From contig CAJINV010000012.1 in NCBI GenBank assembly GCA_905178155.1, positions 2,632,707 through 2,696,706 on the forward strand: a DNA stretch of 64,000 nt, in the 5' to 3' direction. This DNA is from Amoebophrya sp. A120 (lineage: Eukaryota; Sar; Dinophyceae; Syndiniales; Amoebophryaceae). Shown here one piece after another: positions 1 to 12,400 of the stretch. Under the pieces are notes generated by a model, which did no database searches, was not told where the DNA came from, and saw nothing but the letters and a program-made list of their open reading frames with translations. The position numbers and the translations under genes were made by a program. Every line of letters begins with the position of its first letter. The first letter of the stretch is position 1.

Positions 1-101
1 CTGTTGGAGAAGCAGCAACAGTACGATATTTCGTATTGCTGAGGCAGGTCGGATGTAAAAATGGATCAGCACACATGCTGCTACTTGTGAGTCAACTTTA
101 T

Positions 102-925
102 CTATACCTCATGCTCCTCCCAGGAAAAGGCGAACAATTTCGGCGGCTCCGCATTTTTCGCATACTCCACGTCGAAGAAGCAGTGCAAACAGTACAACAC
201 CGACGCGGTTAACGCGGCGACCTTGCTATTCAGGTCGTACCGGATAAAAGAAGAACTCGACGTGATGTTGGACAGAGAAGGGGCAGCTCCACTACTATTC
301 ACTTTGTTCTTTCCCATAACTTCATTTGCCGCTACCTGAAGCAGACTGCTAGATGAGTTGGTGCGGCTCGTGGTGCCAAAATAACCCCCCGAAGATGCTG
401 CTGCGCTTGTCGTGAAAGGTGTAGCTGACGTGCCTCCACCAGGGCTTTTTGTTTTTGATGCAGCGAATGAACTTGTAATACAATTTGATGAGCTACTGGA
501 GGAGCTACCATGATGCCGGCTGTCATCGTCGTACAAGGCCACTTTGGCGTGCACGAGATCCTCCTTCTCGATTGCGTCCCACGCGATCCGGACTAATTTC
601 TCCAGTGGATTGCTGTTATATGCATTGCAAATAAAGCTGCATCGTGCTAGTACTAGTTATAAACTGCATGACAAATTTTCCTACAGAAGAGAAGTGGAAT
701 TTGTAAATGCCGATTTATTACCTAATGTCGAGGATTTATCATGCATGATCACTGTAATTACTACGAGCATGATACTTTTGCAGTGCATATGGTGCCGACT
801 GCGTTGATCCCGTTGCCCGCCGGATCATGGTGGCGGTTTGTTCTCTCTGCCGTTGCGTGAAGGTTGACCTGCTGTGTGGCGTGCTCCGCACCGCCGGTCA
901 CGAGGCTGGATTTAGAGGAGGGCAT
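102..925 (-). CDS. Unknown 215-aa Ser-rich protein, 2 exons
   Basis: I do not recognise this protein. Exon 1 (925-790) starts at the ATG at 925. Exon 2 (613-102) follows a family A introner. Joining them after dropping one 5-nt flank gives 648 nt, or 216 codons with the stop, with no internal stop. Across the junction the product reads GTSNPLEKLVRIAWDAIEKE, a short amphipathic segment. A long Ser/Thr/Gly-rich linker follows (roughly residues 75-165). The C-terminal part is more ordered and hydrophobic (YDLNSKVAALTASVLYCLHC), ending FSWEEHEV. No signal peptide or catalytic motif is visible. The next gene upstream on the strand is PRP40-like, about 0.7 kb away. The gene model is well supported; the function is unknown. 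Confidence 0.7.
619..789. mobile_element. Introner A1 (family A, diverged)
   Basis: Starts tatgcattgcaaa and ends cttttgcagtgcata, the family A terminal repeats. The flanks tgtta (614-618) and tggtg (790-794) agree at only three of five positions, so the duplication has decayed. Removing 171 bp plus 5 nt still rejoins the frame of the 215-aa gene. It has internal TTTGTNATGC-type motifs. Confidence 0.75.
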
Positions 926-1613
926 TGTTGCGTTTTAGTACTCTCGTCTCTGCGTGGTTTCTTCTTTTCTTGTTCTTCCCACCGCCGCGATTGACGCTGA
1001 CCATTGCAATAATATATCGAACGGTTGTGCTTTCAAAGCGAAATCGCAAACTGTGAGAACTAAGAAAGCACATCACGCACCCAGCGCCACACGTTCGGTC
1101 AAAGTTTCCTCAAAAATCCACAACCACAACACCCCGTGTGTTTGTTCCTTATGCCGTTTATTCGTTGAACACAGAAAAGACTACACAAAAACGAGCTGCA
1201 GCGAATGACGCTAGCTGCATTCAACTACAGCATGTGCTACGCACTACACCACGGCGTAGAGCAGGACTGCTTATGGCACTACCAGCAATGTTGTTTGTTG
1301 CTGTTGTTGCTGGATGAACTAGAACTCAACTACTTGGTTATGTCAACAACAGGAGTCTTAGTTTTTCAGGGATTTTGGTTTTTCTTCCTCGGGAGTCACA
1401 CACTGACGCTGAGATCTGAACTGTAGTAAGCTCATCTGAAGATGCTCAAAGTAAAGTATTCTTCAGGAACACCTGAGAAAAGAGTAAATCCGTTCTTAGT
1501 GAGCAGAACGCGACAGCATAGTATTCTCAAAAGTAAAACCATTTGTTCGTCCCCGTCAATACTAATCCCACCGCGACTGGTGGTCCACTCGCGCATGCTC
1601 TTGGTCACATTGT
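926..1613. other. Intergenic, no gene seen
   Basis: This spacer lies between the start of the 215-aa gene and the stop of the PRP40-like gene. The short open frames here show no coding character or domain. It presumably holds the promoter and 5' UTR of the 215-aa gene. No introner is present. Confidence 0.5.
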
Positions 1614-4600
1614 TCACGAAATCTCCTCGACACTGAGCCTTTCTGCGTCGTCTTCCTCTTCCGTGTTTCTTTTCCTCTCTTCAACTCCAGTGGCTGCTGC
1701 TCCTCCCATCGGTCCCTCCAATCTGAAGTCCTCAAAGCTGTCCCGCGCATTTTCATCGCCCATGTTGCCGCTGTCGTCCTCGCCAACATCTCCACCAACT
1801 AGGTTCCCCGACAAAACCGCACCAACATCTCCTGCTCCTGTGCCACTGACGACCCCAGGCGGCTGTATATCTCCTGCTGCATTCGTCGAACCTCCTCCTG
1901 CTATTATACTCCCTGCTTTCCCAATAATACTATCCACTGGTCCTTTCTGGGGTGAAAACGCGTTGTAATTGACCGATTTCCGTCTCTTCGGGTCCAGTTT
2001 CACCTTCGGCAGGTGCAGGGCCCGGTGCACCGGAGAAAATTCCTCAACCTGGTCCTCCTGCGACCCCTCGGGGATGGGGTTCAAGGAGCCAGGTGCAACT
2101 GCGTTTGATGCTGCTCCCACCGCTGAGGAAAGGACGGAGGTTTTGTTCTCGTTGTTCATCATAGAGCTATTTTTTCTGCTCGGCCGCACCATCGCCTCCG
2201 TCTCCTCCCCCGGGTTGCCCATGTCGGTCATCAGATTTGGCACCGGGTGTGGGATGTCCGGCAGGGGTAACTCCAGATGATGAGACATCTCCAGGCCGGT
2301 AGAGTTTGCTTTCCTGAGCTGCTCCACGAACTCGTCATGAACCCCGTCTGCCGCTCCTGCTTCAGTGGTTTTGCGCTGCTCTCCCTGTCCAAACGCGGAG
2401 AACATTGGTGGACCCCCAGCCGCGCCTTGTGGAGGTACAACACCTTGGCCTTGGTTTTGGTACATCATCTCAGTCGTTTTCATGTCGTCGTCGATGTGCA
2501 CCGCTCTTTGTTTCTGCTTGATAAACCGCCGGCGCTTGCTCCGTTCCGCGATCTGCGACCAGGTCAGGACTTGCGTCAGCCCGGGCTTCATCATGCCCGG
2601 CTCTTCAATCGTCGACACCTTTTCCATCAGAAAGTCTCGCCCGGCCTCCCGGTAGTGCTCGAACTTTTTCTGCCGCTTGTTGCACAGGTTCTGCAACTTC
2701 GTCAGCTGCCGCATGAAGAGCTTGTGCTCCTCGTGGAACACGTAGATGTTCTCCGGGGAGGAGACGGAGGAAACCGTGTTGCGCTGCTGGAAAATCTTCT
2801 CCATCTTCTTGAAGCGGCTGTCCTCCCGGATTTTCGGCAAGATTTCCTGCTTGAAATACGCCCGCCGGCTGTCGATGATCCGCTTCTCCACGCTCGTCTG
2901 CGTGTCGATCAGCTTGTGGGTCATCAGCGCAACGGACTTTTTCGCCTTCGAGGTGGGCGACAGCTGGTATGGTGTTCTCAACTGTTACATTCTCAACTGT
3001 TACATGGATTTGCGATGCAAAAGCCGCAACAGTCAAAGGTGCAAGCTTGCTGCTTTCGCATCACAGATTTGGCACCGATTTAGATGCTGTTTAGCCCTTC
3101 GGATATTTGTCATGCGAAGCAGCTTGATCATCTACCGGCTCAAGGTTGTTTTGCATGAGAAATTCATGTAACAGTTGAGAATGTAACGTTTGAGAACACC
3201 ATAGCTGGAGATCAAGGTGGTCATCCTCTACGTTGGCCGTGTATGACAGTGCACAACTACAACTCCACCCTCATTTGTCATGCAAGCCATCAAATCCACC
3301 CTTTGATGCCCCTTCGCACCTTTTGCATGACAGGTTGTGGTAGATCAAACAGCACTACAATCGTCCTGGGTGAATTTGTCATGGAAAACCCGCACTCTTG
3401 CCAACGCTTGTATTGCTGTACATGCAATACAAATGAGGGGGAGGCGGAGTTTTGCACTCTCATACCATGTCAACGTCGTCGTGTAGATTGTCCAAATTCG
3501 CCATGTTCATTTCTGGTCCGCTGGTTGCGGCGGAACTGCTGCCGCTCGGATTGTTATCGTCGTCGTTCGCGGAGGAAGCGGCCGCGGAGAGAGTGTTTTA
3601 TGCGCTGCAAAAGTATCGTACTCGTACTAATTGCAAATCTGCATGACAACTCTTCTTCCAAACGTAAAACAGCATTACGAGTTGCATTCTTCATGCTGAG
3701 CAAATTTGTAATGCAATTCATACTAGTACGATGCTTTTGCATTGCATATGTTTGTTCCCCCGTTGACTCCGTCGTCCACGAGCTCCTGTCGCGGCTCAAT
3801 ATTCAAATGCTTTTCCAACTCGGAGATTGTGTTGCAGTTCGACACCAAGTCGAGCTTCTCTTCCCACGCGTGCACTTTTGAATTTGGGGTTAACGCAGAT
3901 TGCTTCGACGAGGTTTTATTCGGTCGATGATTTTTCGTGAAAGATGTCATCGTGGTCCCATGTTTTGCGAGATTCGCCGCCTTGGCCTTCGCAGAGGTGG
4001 TCTTCGCAGCGGGAGGTGCGCCGCCGGCTTTGCTGGTGCTCTTCCCACCACCTCCCACGGCGGCGGAAAACCGGGAATAGGTCGGGTTTGCGGTCGTGTG
4101 CGTCACGCGAACATTTGTCCCCGGCACAATGGGATTATTTGCCATCGCTCCTGCGGAGGTGGCTGGTTTGTGTCCGGACAACTGGCTATTCACATCCGAA
4201 TTGTCTCCCTCATCCGCGGAGGAACAGCTGGACATGGCCAAATCGGATTCCATCGGGTCCGGAATGACTTCCGACGGGAGAAAGCCGTGCTCCCGCAGCA
4301 ACTGCAGGTAGTTTTGCCGGGCCAACCGATCCTCCCGGACCGCGGGGTGGAGCATGCCGCGGGCGCCCGGCATGTATGAGAGTGCACAACTCCCCCTCCC
4401 CCTCATTTGTAATGCAAAATACCAAATCCGCCACCCTGTGCCTCTTGGCACTTTTTGCATGACAAGTTCTGGCAGCCCAATAGCACTACACTCCTGTGCA
4501 AATTTGTCATGCAAGACCTGCATTCTTGCTGACACTTGTATTGCCGTTCATGCTATACAAATGAGGGGGAGGGGGAGTTGTGCACTGTGATAGCATGTTC

Positions 4601-7600
4601 TGCATTTCCAAAAAGATTTTCCACAATTTCAGCGATTCCAATTGCCCAAGCTCGGACACAAATCTTCTTCCCTTCGCGTCGTTTTCGATGATCTGAAACG
4701 CCTCCTCCCAGGTCAAACTGCCGGTCAACTTTTCGTGTTGACAGAGGAATGCGTGGAACTGGGGGATGAGAATTTGCTGCCGCTTTTGCTGGCGTTTGTC
4801 GCGTTTTTGCAAGAATTTGTTGAACGCCTGGTCGAAAATTTCCTCCTTGGAAACGTCCTTCACGTTGTCCCAGGACGGAAAATCGATCGGATTTAGATCT
4901 GCGAACTCCAGAAACTGGACCTGGGGTTTAGATGATGTATAGCATAATTATCTGACATAGGTACTAGTACTACATTCACGTAGTACAGAGCACGGTGTGC
5001 AACCACATCAAAGTATACGTAGTGAGCGAAAAGTTATTGTACCTGAACTTCGTCAATGTTCGTCCCCGTTTCAAGTTCGTCGCGTTCCAAGCACTCCAAG
5101 TATTTCCGCATTTCCTTCCCGAGTAGAAAGACCGCGTTTTTCCGTCTCTCCTCGCCCTCGACCTCCTGCTGCACCCTGTGCATTGCAAAAGTATCGCACT
5201 AGTATAAACCAGCCATGCTCCGGCTACCGCCGGAGCGCAAGGCTGTTTGGCCGGGTCTGAACTGCTTGCGGACCGGACCACAGCGACATACATACTCATG
5301 CCCCCACAGAACTCTCTGCGCGCTTCTCGCGCCTAAGGGCGCTCTGCGCAGGGAGGAGCTACCGCGAGCACTGGGGCAGAACAGGACGCACCTAGGTGCC
5401 ACACCAATCCGCTACGCATGCCTTTCGTTAATCAAGATGAACCACGAACCCCGCCCCATTCCCCGGCTTCGCTACTTTTTCAATGGCTTCAGTGTGGGAG
5501 GGCGGCGCGGGAGGGTAGCGCGAGAGGGTGGCGCGAGAGGGTGCGCGAGAGGGTAGCGCGAGAGGGTGGCGCGAGAGGGTGGCGCGAGAGGGTGACGCGA
5601 GAGGGTGGCGCGAGAGGGTGGCGCGAGAGGGTGCGCGAGAGGGTGGCGGGGACAAACGCCGTCCGCGAAGAGCCTGCAATGCTAAATATGAGCACTACCA
5701 TGCGGATTCGCGCCAGCCACTTTGTGTTTTTACCCTCTCGCAGACCTCTCGCAGACCCTCTTTTTTACCTCTTTTGGGGGTCCCCGCTAATAGTCCGGCT
5801 ATACTCGCGGGTAGAGGTCGACAGAGGTGGCCCAGAGGTGGCCGAGAGGGTGCGCGAGAGGTTGGCCCTTATTCGCGCCACCTCTCTCGACCTCTGTCGA
5901 CCTCTCGCGCCCCCTCTTTTTGACCTCTCTGCACCCTCTGAGGCACTTAGGCGCCGCCTTAAGGTGGGTCCTTCGGCGGGCTATACTCGCGCACCCTCTC
6001 GCCGACCCTCTCGAAAGGGGTCCCGCGCCACCTCTCCACCTCTGTCGACCTCTTTTTTACCTCTTTTGACCTCTTTTTGACCTCTCGGCCACCTCTTGTT
6101 TACCCTCTGTCTACCTCTTTTTTCGCATGAATATAATATATAAGTAATTGCATCACAAATTTTGGCAAGAAGGAAAGTGGAATTTGTAATGCTGTTTTAC
6201 CTCAGGAAGGGAATTTGTCATGCGTATTTGCAATTAGTACGACTACGATACTTTTGCACAGGATACACCCGGTTTTTCAGCAAATACTCCGCGTAGCACT
6301 GCTTCCGGTGCTTCTCCTCCGGCAGTAACACCACCTCCTCAATGTGGAAGTTCTGGTTCTGCTTGTTCTGTGGCTGGATGTTCACTTGGTTCTCATCGAT
6401 CGTCGCTAAAGCGGTGGAATTCGACGCGGGGCCCTTTTTTCTCACTTTCACCTTGTTCTCCACCATACTGTCGACGGAGGAAAAGTGGTACGAAGTGTCG
6501 CCGTCGAGTGTGCGCTCGAGTTTCTGCGTGTACAGTCGAAGCCGCTCTTGCTGCACCAAAGGCTCGTCGAGAGGAGCTGGTGTTTTATTTTTTCGCTCTT
6601 CTTCAATTTGTGACGCAGAAGCAGAATCGATGAAGAACTACAACTACGCAGCACAAATGCATCACTAAAGAGATGATGCTTGTTATAAGTACTTCAAGCG
6701 CTGCCTCTGTCATGCAGCTAGTGCAATAGCAGGAGCACGACAAGAGGTATCTGTGATGCATAAAGCACATCTTGACAAGATGAGGATGACTTAAGTACCG
6801 TCGTCGCTGCCCTCGTAAGGGTCCTTCCCCTCGCGTATCCTGTGCAAAAGTATCGTACTCGTATAGCAATCATGCATTACAAATCATCTTGTCAAAGCAA
6901 ATCAGCAGTACAAATTCAATTTCTCATGCTGAGGAAATTTGTAATGCATTTATACGAGTACAACGATACTTTTGCAACGCATATCGCGAATGCGCCTGAC
7001 GGCATCCGGCTCTCGCCAACATGTCACTCTCGTCTCGGAATTGTAGTAATACAGACGATCGCCCCAAAGCGACATCCTGAATAAGTTTTTGATGTATATA
7101 TGAAGTTCCATCTACGACTCAGCAAGCTGGACATACGTCATCTTCAGCGCGCAAAAAATCTTCAGTATCCTACACAAATTCCGAAGGACAAGGAACTACT
7201 TCAACTTCTAGAACTTGAACTTCCATTTCTATTTTATAGAAAAATCGTGTGCGACGAAAAAGATTCATTGGTAGTATGTAAGTACTCTCGCCACGGGGTT
7301 AATTTCGCGATTTTCAACTGCATATCGCTCATCAGTTCCTTCGGACACAGCCACTGTGCCTTCCCCGTCTCGAGATTAAAGTAATATTTCGACCCATCGT
7401 TCCTTGATTGCGTCGTCCAAGGGTATATCTTGCTATTCATATTCTCTGGGTTGTTCTGGTGTTGCTGTTGGTGATAATTTGACCCAGCACCTTGGTGACC
7501 TTGCTGATGGTGTTGCCCGAATGATGTTGGTCCCTTTCCGCCGGGGCCAGAATATTGTTGGTGGTGCTGTGGGTAAAAATTCGTGCCACCTGCTCCATGT

Positions 7601-8588
7601 TGCTGGTGTTGGGGACCTTGGTTGTATCCACCATGATGCTGCTGCTGCGGACCTGGTGCAGCTCCTGGGTGCGATTGTGGACCACCTGCTCCCGGGAGAG
7701 GACCACCTGGTGGACCACCACTTCCGGGAGGACCTCCACCTCCTCCGGCGCTGTTGTTATAGAATTGCTGGTGATGTGGCGGAGGTCCTCCAGAAGGAGC
7801 TCCTCCTGCTGGTACTACCCCGTCATGATGAGGTCCGCCCGCCCCGTGAGGTCCGCCCGGAGGACCACCGTGGTGCATCATCATGTTGCCTCCCCCAGAA
7901 CCTCCACCACCCAGCGGTATGGCGTTCGCCGAGGTTCCCGGCGGGGGTCCGCGCGGCGGGGGCCCACTTATACCACCGCCCGCGGGGCCGGAAGCCGGCG
8001 ACCTCCCGGGGGGATGTGGTCCTACACCAGGACCACCGCCTCCGACGGCGCTGTGCGGAGAGCCCTGAACTCCGACGAGGGGATTAATATGAGGCCCCCC
8101 GCCCTGCGGGTGCGGGATTTGCAGTTGTTGGCCGTCGCGAGGGCTTGGCTGCTGATGATGTTGTTGCCCGGCAGTGCCCGGCGGTCCGCCTGCTCCGGGA
8201 GCTTGCATGAACCGATTCGCCGCCGCGAGGGCTGCTTGCTCCGCACTCGTCGCTTCGTTAATGTTGCTGTAATTCGGGTTGTTGTAGGGATTCGGTGGGT
8301 ATCCTCTGCAAAAGTATCGTACTCGTAGCGCAAGCATGCATTACAAATATTTTTCTTAACGTAAATCAGCATTACAATTTCATTTCTCATCATGCTGAGG
8401 AAATTTGTAATGCATTTACACGAGTGCGATACTTTTGCACGGCATAGTGGGGGATTGCTGTTCGGTGGGCCGCCGCCAGGGAGTGCAGCTGGGGGTCCAC
8501 CGGGTGGTGGGCCGCCGTTATTGCCAAAGCCAGGATACCCGCCGGGGGGCCCGCCGGGGGGGCCCTTACTGTTGAAATTGCCGTACAT
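1614..8588 (-). CDS. PRP40: PRP40-like U1 snRNP splicing factor (WW-WW-FF), 11 exons
   Basis: Prp40/PRPF40 proteins bridge the 5' splice-site complex (U1 snRNP) to branch-point proteins through two WW domains and several FF domains. Exons: 8588-8447, 8294-7286, 7076-6984, 6830-6799, 6600-6266, 5171-5043, 4920-4593, 4369-3749, 3593-3465, 3236-3204, 2962-1614. They sum to 4200 nt, a 1399-aa product. The N-terminus is Gly/Pro/His/Gln-rich. WW1 lies near residues 338-367 (PWTTQSRNDGSKYYFNLETG, then QWLCP). WW2 is near 386-410 (LWGDRLYYYNSETRVTCWRE). An FF domain lies near 604-683 (TWEEAFQIIENDAKGRRFVS), with a further charged helical FF-like region in the last exon. The Ser/Pro-rich C-terminus is a long extension beyond yeast Prp40. 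Three introns are GT-AG (7285-7077, 6798-6601, 5042-4921) and seven are introners. I chose the start MYGNFN because it opens the Gly/Pro-rich repeat. Confidence 0.88.
2968..3203. mobile_element. Introner B1 (family B)
   Basis: TIR begins tatggtgttctcaactgtta, with a matching inverted copy at the right end. The 5-nt duplication is gctgg (2963-2967 and 3204-3208), an exact match. It is 236 bp. Its removal plus one gctgg joins PRP40 exons 10 and 11 in frame. Confidence 0.93.
3242..3464. mobile_element. Introner C1 (family C)
   Basis: TIR begins tatgacagtgcacaactaca and ends with the inverted form ctctcata. The flanks ccgtg (3237-3241) and ccatg (3465-3469) differ at one base. It is 223 bp and leaves a 33-nt exon between it and B1. 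Confidence 0.9.
3599..3748. mobile_element. Introner A2 (family A)
   Basis: Family A ends (tatgcgctgcaaaagtatcg and its inverse). Exact 5-nt duplication tgttt at 3594-3598 and 3749-3753. It is 150 bp, and removal restores the PRP40 frame. Confidence 0.94.
4375..4592. mobile_element. Introner C2 (family C)
   Basis: TIR tatgagagtgcacaactccc and its inverse. Exact duplication gcatg at 4370-4374 and 4593-4597. It is 218 bp and separates the FF-domain exon from the Ser-rich exon of PRP40. Confidence 0.94.
5177..6265. mobile_element. Composite family A introner A3, 1089 bp
   Basis: The left end is tgtgcattgcaaaagtatcg and the right end cttttgcacaggata. The duplication caccc is exact (5172-5176 and 6266-6270). 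The outer arms (about 5177-5211 and 6128-6265) are ordinary family A sequence. Between them sit about 0.9 kb of unrelated GC-rich cargo, including a minisatellite. Removing all 1089 bp plus caccc still joins CGG GTG to CAG CAG in PRP40, so this behaves as one very large introner. Confidence 0.85.
5502..5650. repeat. Minisatellite inside introner A3
   Basis: About eleven head-to-tail copies of a 10-13 bp unit of the form gcgcgagagggtg. The stretch from about 5735 to 6120 carries the same words on the opposite strand (ccctctcg, gacctctcgac), so the two parts could fold on each other. Confidence 0.85.
6836..6983. mobile_element. Introner A4 (family A)
   Basis: TIR tatcctgtgcaaaagtatcg and its inverse. 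Exact duplication tcgcg at 6831-6835 and 6984-6988. It is 148 bp and lies just after the WW2 exon of PRP40. Confidence 0.94.
8300..8446. mobile_element. Introner A5 (family A)
   Basis: TIR tatcctctgcaaaagtatcg and its inverse. Exact duplication gtggg at 8295-8299 and 8447-8451. It is 147 bp. Removal plus one gtggg gives AAT CCC CCA CCG AAT CCC, in frame, at the end of PRP40 exon 1. Confidence 0.95.
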
Positions 8589-9496
8589 GGTGTTGTTGCT
8601 ATGGTACGCTATGAAGAACTTTACGATTAACAGGAAAGAGACAATAATTGTCCTTCCCAAGGGTGAAACAGAAAGTATTGTTAGTTCTAGCACGATGCTA
8701 TCATTTTTGCTTTGAATTCCAATATCAATATGTTCCTGTAGTACATCGTGAGCGCAATACGATTTGTTGTTGTCCTACTATGTGTTCGCTGTTCAACATA
8801 CCCGTCATCCAGATCGGTCCTCTAGGGTCCTCGTTAGGGCAGAACAATACAAAGGCACTACATCCAAAAATGACAAAAAAGTCCGTGTAGCTGGTGGAAC
8901 GAAATCCAAATTTCAATTTCTGTGATGATAAGAGAGATACAAGATCGTGAAAAAGATCCGCGGGGTTCTGCGTAAAGTATCAGCTATGTACAGATCTTTT
9001 TACTGGAGGTCCTCGACCAATTTCATTGCAGGCAGCTATAACAAATTGACATTGATCATATAGAAGATCCTTGTCTTTGCTTCCCTATCGGTCGCGTAAG
9101 TATCTAAAAAAGTGGACAGCGCTTTTGTGACAAGAGCAGAGGGGAAAGGCGGGCTCGTCGTCTATCTCTTATCTACAAGCTGTGTTGAACAGATTCGGAC
9201 GTAACTAGTCGACGAGGACCTTTCTACAGTATCTAAAACCGCGCCACGACTTTTCTCCGTGAGTTTGCTTTTGCGGGTTTCAAGTTCGATCTCATGCTTA
9301 CGTGTATTGTCCACATTTGTTCGTGCTCGTCGTGGTAGTACTGCGAATCATACTCATAGTGTACACATCTTCACCAACTACATAGGCTGCAAACGCATTC
9401 TTTTTCGTGATTGCAAAAGAATTCGAAATGTGTTCGTTCCTGTTCCTCGTAGGTCGTATATGATCTATAGAAGCTACAAACTTCTCCTTCATTCTA
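8589..9496. other. Intergenic, PRP40 upstream region
   Basis: This holds the upstream region of PRP40 and the 3' flank of the SCYL gene. Open frames are short and without domain similarity. I see no introner, tRNA or other repeat. Confidence 0.5.
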
Positions 9497-12400
9497 TCAG
9501 TCAAATTCGTCCCAAAACGCGTCCTCCGCTTCTTTTTTCAATTCTTCCGCCTTTTTCAAGGGCACCGGTTCCTTTCGCGGCGGTGGCTTCTCCAATTTCG
9601 CAAACATCGCACTCGGGCCCTGTTTTGGACTACCCGTGCTCTGCTTGGACGAGTTCGGCGACGAGGGGACTGATGGCGGGCGAGAGTTGCTTTTCGGCGT
9701 TGGAGGTTTATCTTTATTACTCATTGCGCTTATGCAATACAAATTTGCTGTACATGTACAAAATGCATCACAAATTTCACCAACTTGGAGCATGCCACTT
9801 GTCATGCTGAATAGAATTAAAAGAAAAATTTGTCATGCAGAAACCGAATTTGTACATGTACAGGAAATTTACTGTGGATAGCGCTATAATTGTTCGCACT
9901 CGCAGGGACCACGACGAGGTGGCTAGAGCTAGAGGACGGAGAAGGAGCCCCTGCTGGGATGATATTCGTTTTATTCGTGGTAGTTGTCGTTGGGGTCGTT
10001 CTTGCGCTACTATCCAGGATGAAATCATCCCCAAAAAAGTCATCGCCCCAAGGGTCGCTCTGCTTCGACAAATTGCTCTTGGAGCCGAGAGGCGATAGCT
10101 GCTGTTTCAACATCTGGGTTGATGTATTGTTGATCTTCGGGGCCGCCGCGAAGCTGCTGTTTTTGTGAGGACTCGTCGAGGAACCCACTGGCGCGGAAGA
10201 AGATGGATTGTTACCGACAGTCGGCAAGCTCAACAGCGAGTTGGCCGAGGCCCTACTAGTTCCCGAGCCTCTTCCCGGAGGCAAAAATTGCGACGCCGGC
10301 GATTCCATCCCCAAATTTAATTCCGCGAAGAGCATTTCGTCCTGCTCTTCCGCCAATTTCTTGGCCGCGGAATTCGTGGAGCCAAAAATGGATTTGGGCA
10401 CGGGATTCCTCGATTTCGATTGCGCTTGTTGTTGAAACACCGCGGAAGTAGTCGTGTTAGAAGGTGGAACTGCCGGGGTTATAATTTTTGGCGGCTGGGA
10501 AAATGATGCTGATGGTAATGATGTTGCAGCTCCAGCACCAAAAGATGCTCCAGTCGGCGTAGTTCCACCGCTACTGATTGTGTTTAAAATCGGTGGAGCC
10601 GGTGGCGGCGCGGGGACTGGCACGACCACGCCAGGAGCATTTGACGTACCACCACCAACACTCGCTGTAGAGGTCGTCGGTGTGAGACCTCCTGGTGTGC
10701 TGTTGTTATTCGCCGGCGCGCCCGATGTTGTTGAAATGCTTCCCTGCAAATCTGCGATCTTGGAGAACGCCCAGCCGCCCCAGCCGGAAGACGAGGAATT
10801 TGAATTCCTGCTAGCTGGAACAGACCTAGAATCTGTACTGTTCCCAGGCTGCGAAACGCTACTTGCCGACCCCGACCCCGACGTCGTAGAGGTTACAACG
10901 CTGCTCACCATCTCACTCTTCAACTTCTGAATCTGCGACACGACCGCCTGCAAAACCTCCATCGCCAGATCCGACACCTGTTGCGCGACCAATTCGTTAT
11001 TCTTCTGCTCCTCTTGCTGCGCCTGCTGTTCCGCAGGGGTGACGGCGGTGTTTAATCCGGGTTTATTTTGCTCGACGGGTGAAAGAATCACTTTCGCTGC
11101 GACGAGAGGGCAAACCGTGTTGCACAAATCCACCATGGTGAAATAATTCAAACACGCCCGCACTGCTTGCAGCGTCGCTAACCGACATATCCTGAGTAAA
11201 AACGTCCCCACCCCAATTATAGCCAAGTAGATGGCGAATCGACTAGAAAAATCCACAAGCTTTGGCTGTCGTGCATGAGAAATTTGGACTCGTAATGTAG
11301 TACTGTTTGAGCTAGCTCAACAGCATCACAGATCTAGTATATCATGCTGATTGGAGCATGACAAATTGCAAAACACGACTAGAAAATGCTTCTCATGGGG
11401 CTCCGCATGAGAAACATTTCTAGCATGCAGATTTGCATTACAACTATAGGATGGGGACGTTTTTAAATACGATACGACACGGCATGAAACTGTCGTTGAT
11501 CGAGACGGAAAATGCGGCTTTCAGAATGCGGCTGGTGTTATGCATTACAAAAGTATCGCACTCGTATAAATGCGAGTCTAGCATTACAGATCTGCTTTCT
11601 TAGCTGAACCTGCATGACAAGTTTCACTTTTCTTCTAGGAAAAATTTGTAAAGCATTTATACGAGTACGATACTTTTGCATTTCATAGGTGACCGGTAAA
11701 TCGCTTCCGGGATTCAGTTCCGGGTTCCCAAACCCGTTCAGCGTCGCAATCTTTCCGAAACAGATGCACACGTTGGTCCGCAAACTGGGTTCCGGATCTC
11801 TTAGCCTTTGCTGTAGCTGTTTCGCGACCTTTATCCAGGAAAAAACACCCATCCCCATCCATTTTTTGCATGACAAACACAGGAAACAATGCACGTTTTG
11901 CATGACAAACTGGATGGGGATGGGTGTTTTTTCCTGGATAACCTTGTCTTGGATGGTTTGGATTGGGATCAAGGGTGTGCTAGTCGTGGGCTGGCTCGCC
12001 GGGTCGGAAGATAGGCTTTGTCTACTGTTGTTATCAAATGTAAAAATGTCTGGGTCTGGAAGAGTCATGCTGTTTTTGCATGACAAAGAAGGTCTGGCGT
12101 AGAAGCTCTAGCATCACAGGTTTCGAGAAGCTTCCGCGATGCCGAACCCGCATGAGAAATCCGCCATTTTGGTGACAGAAAGTGGGCAGCTTTTGCTACC
12201 TATGCATGAGAGATCTTTCTGTGTTCTAAAATGCGCATCACAAGTTCGGATCCTTCCAGACCCAGACATATTTGCATTTGATAGTTGTCCGTCATGCACA
12301 GAACCACCATCGCTTTCACTGTCGCTTCGCGTATGGCGTTCTCAAACGTTACATTCTCAACTGTTACATGAATTTGTGATGCAAGAATGGCAAAAGTGAA

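Noticed and set aside
2277-3083. 268-codon plus-strand open frame
   Set aside because: It runs antisense to the PRP40-like last exon and crosses an introner end; it is a shadow of the minus-strand gene.
8588-8693. Earlier in-frame Met giving a hydrophobic N-terminus for PRP40
   Set aside because: The extension (MLELTILSVSPLG...) would put a membrane-like segment on a nuclear splicing factor. The Met at 8588 directly precedes the Gly/Pro-rich region and is preferred.
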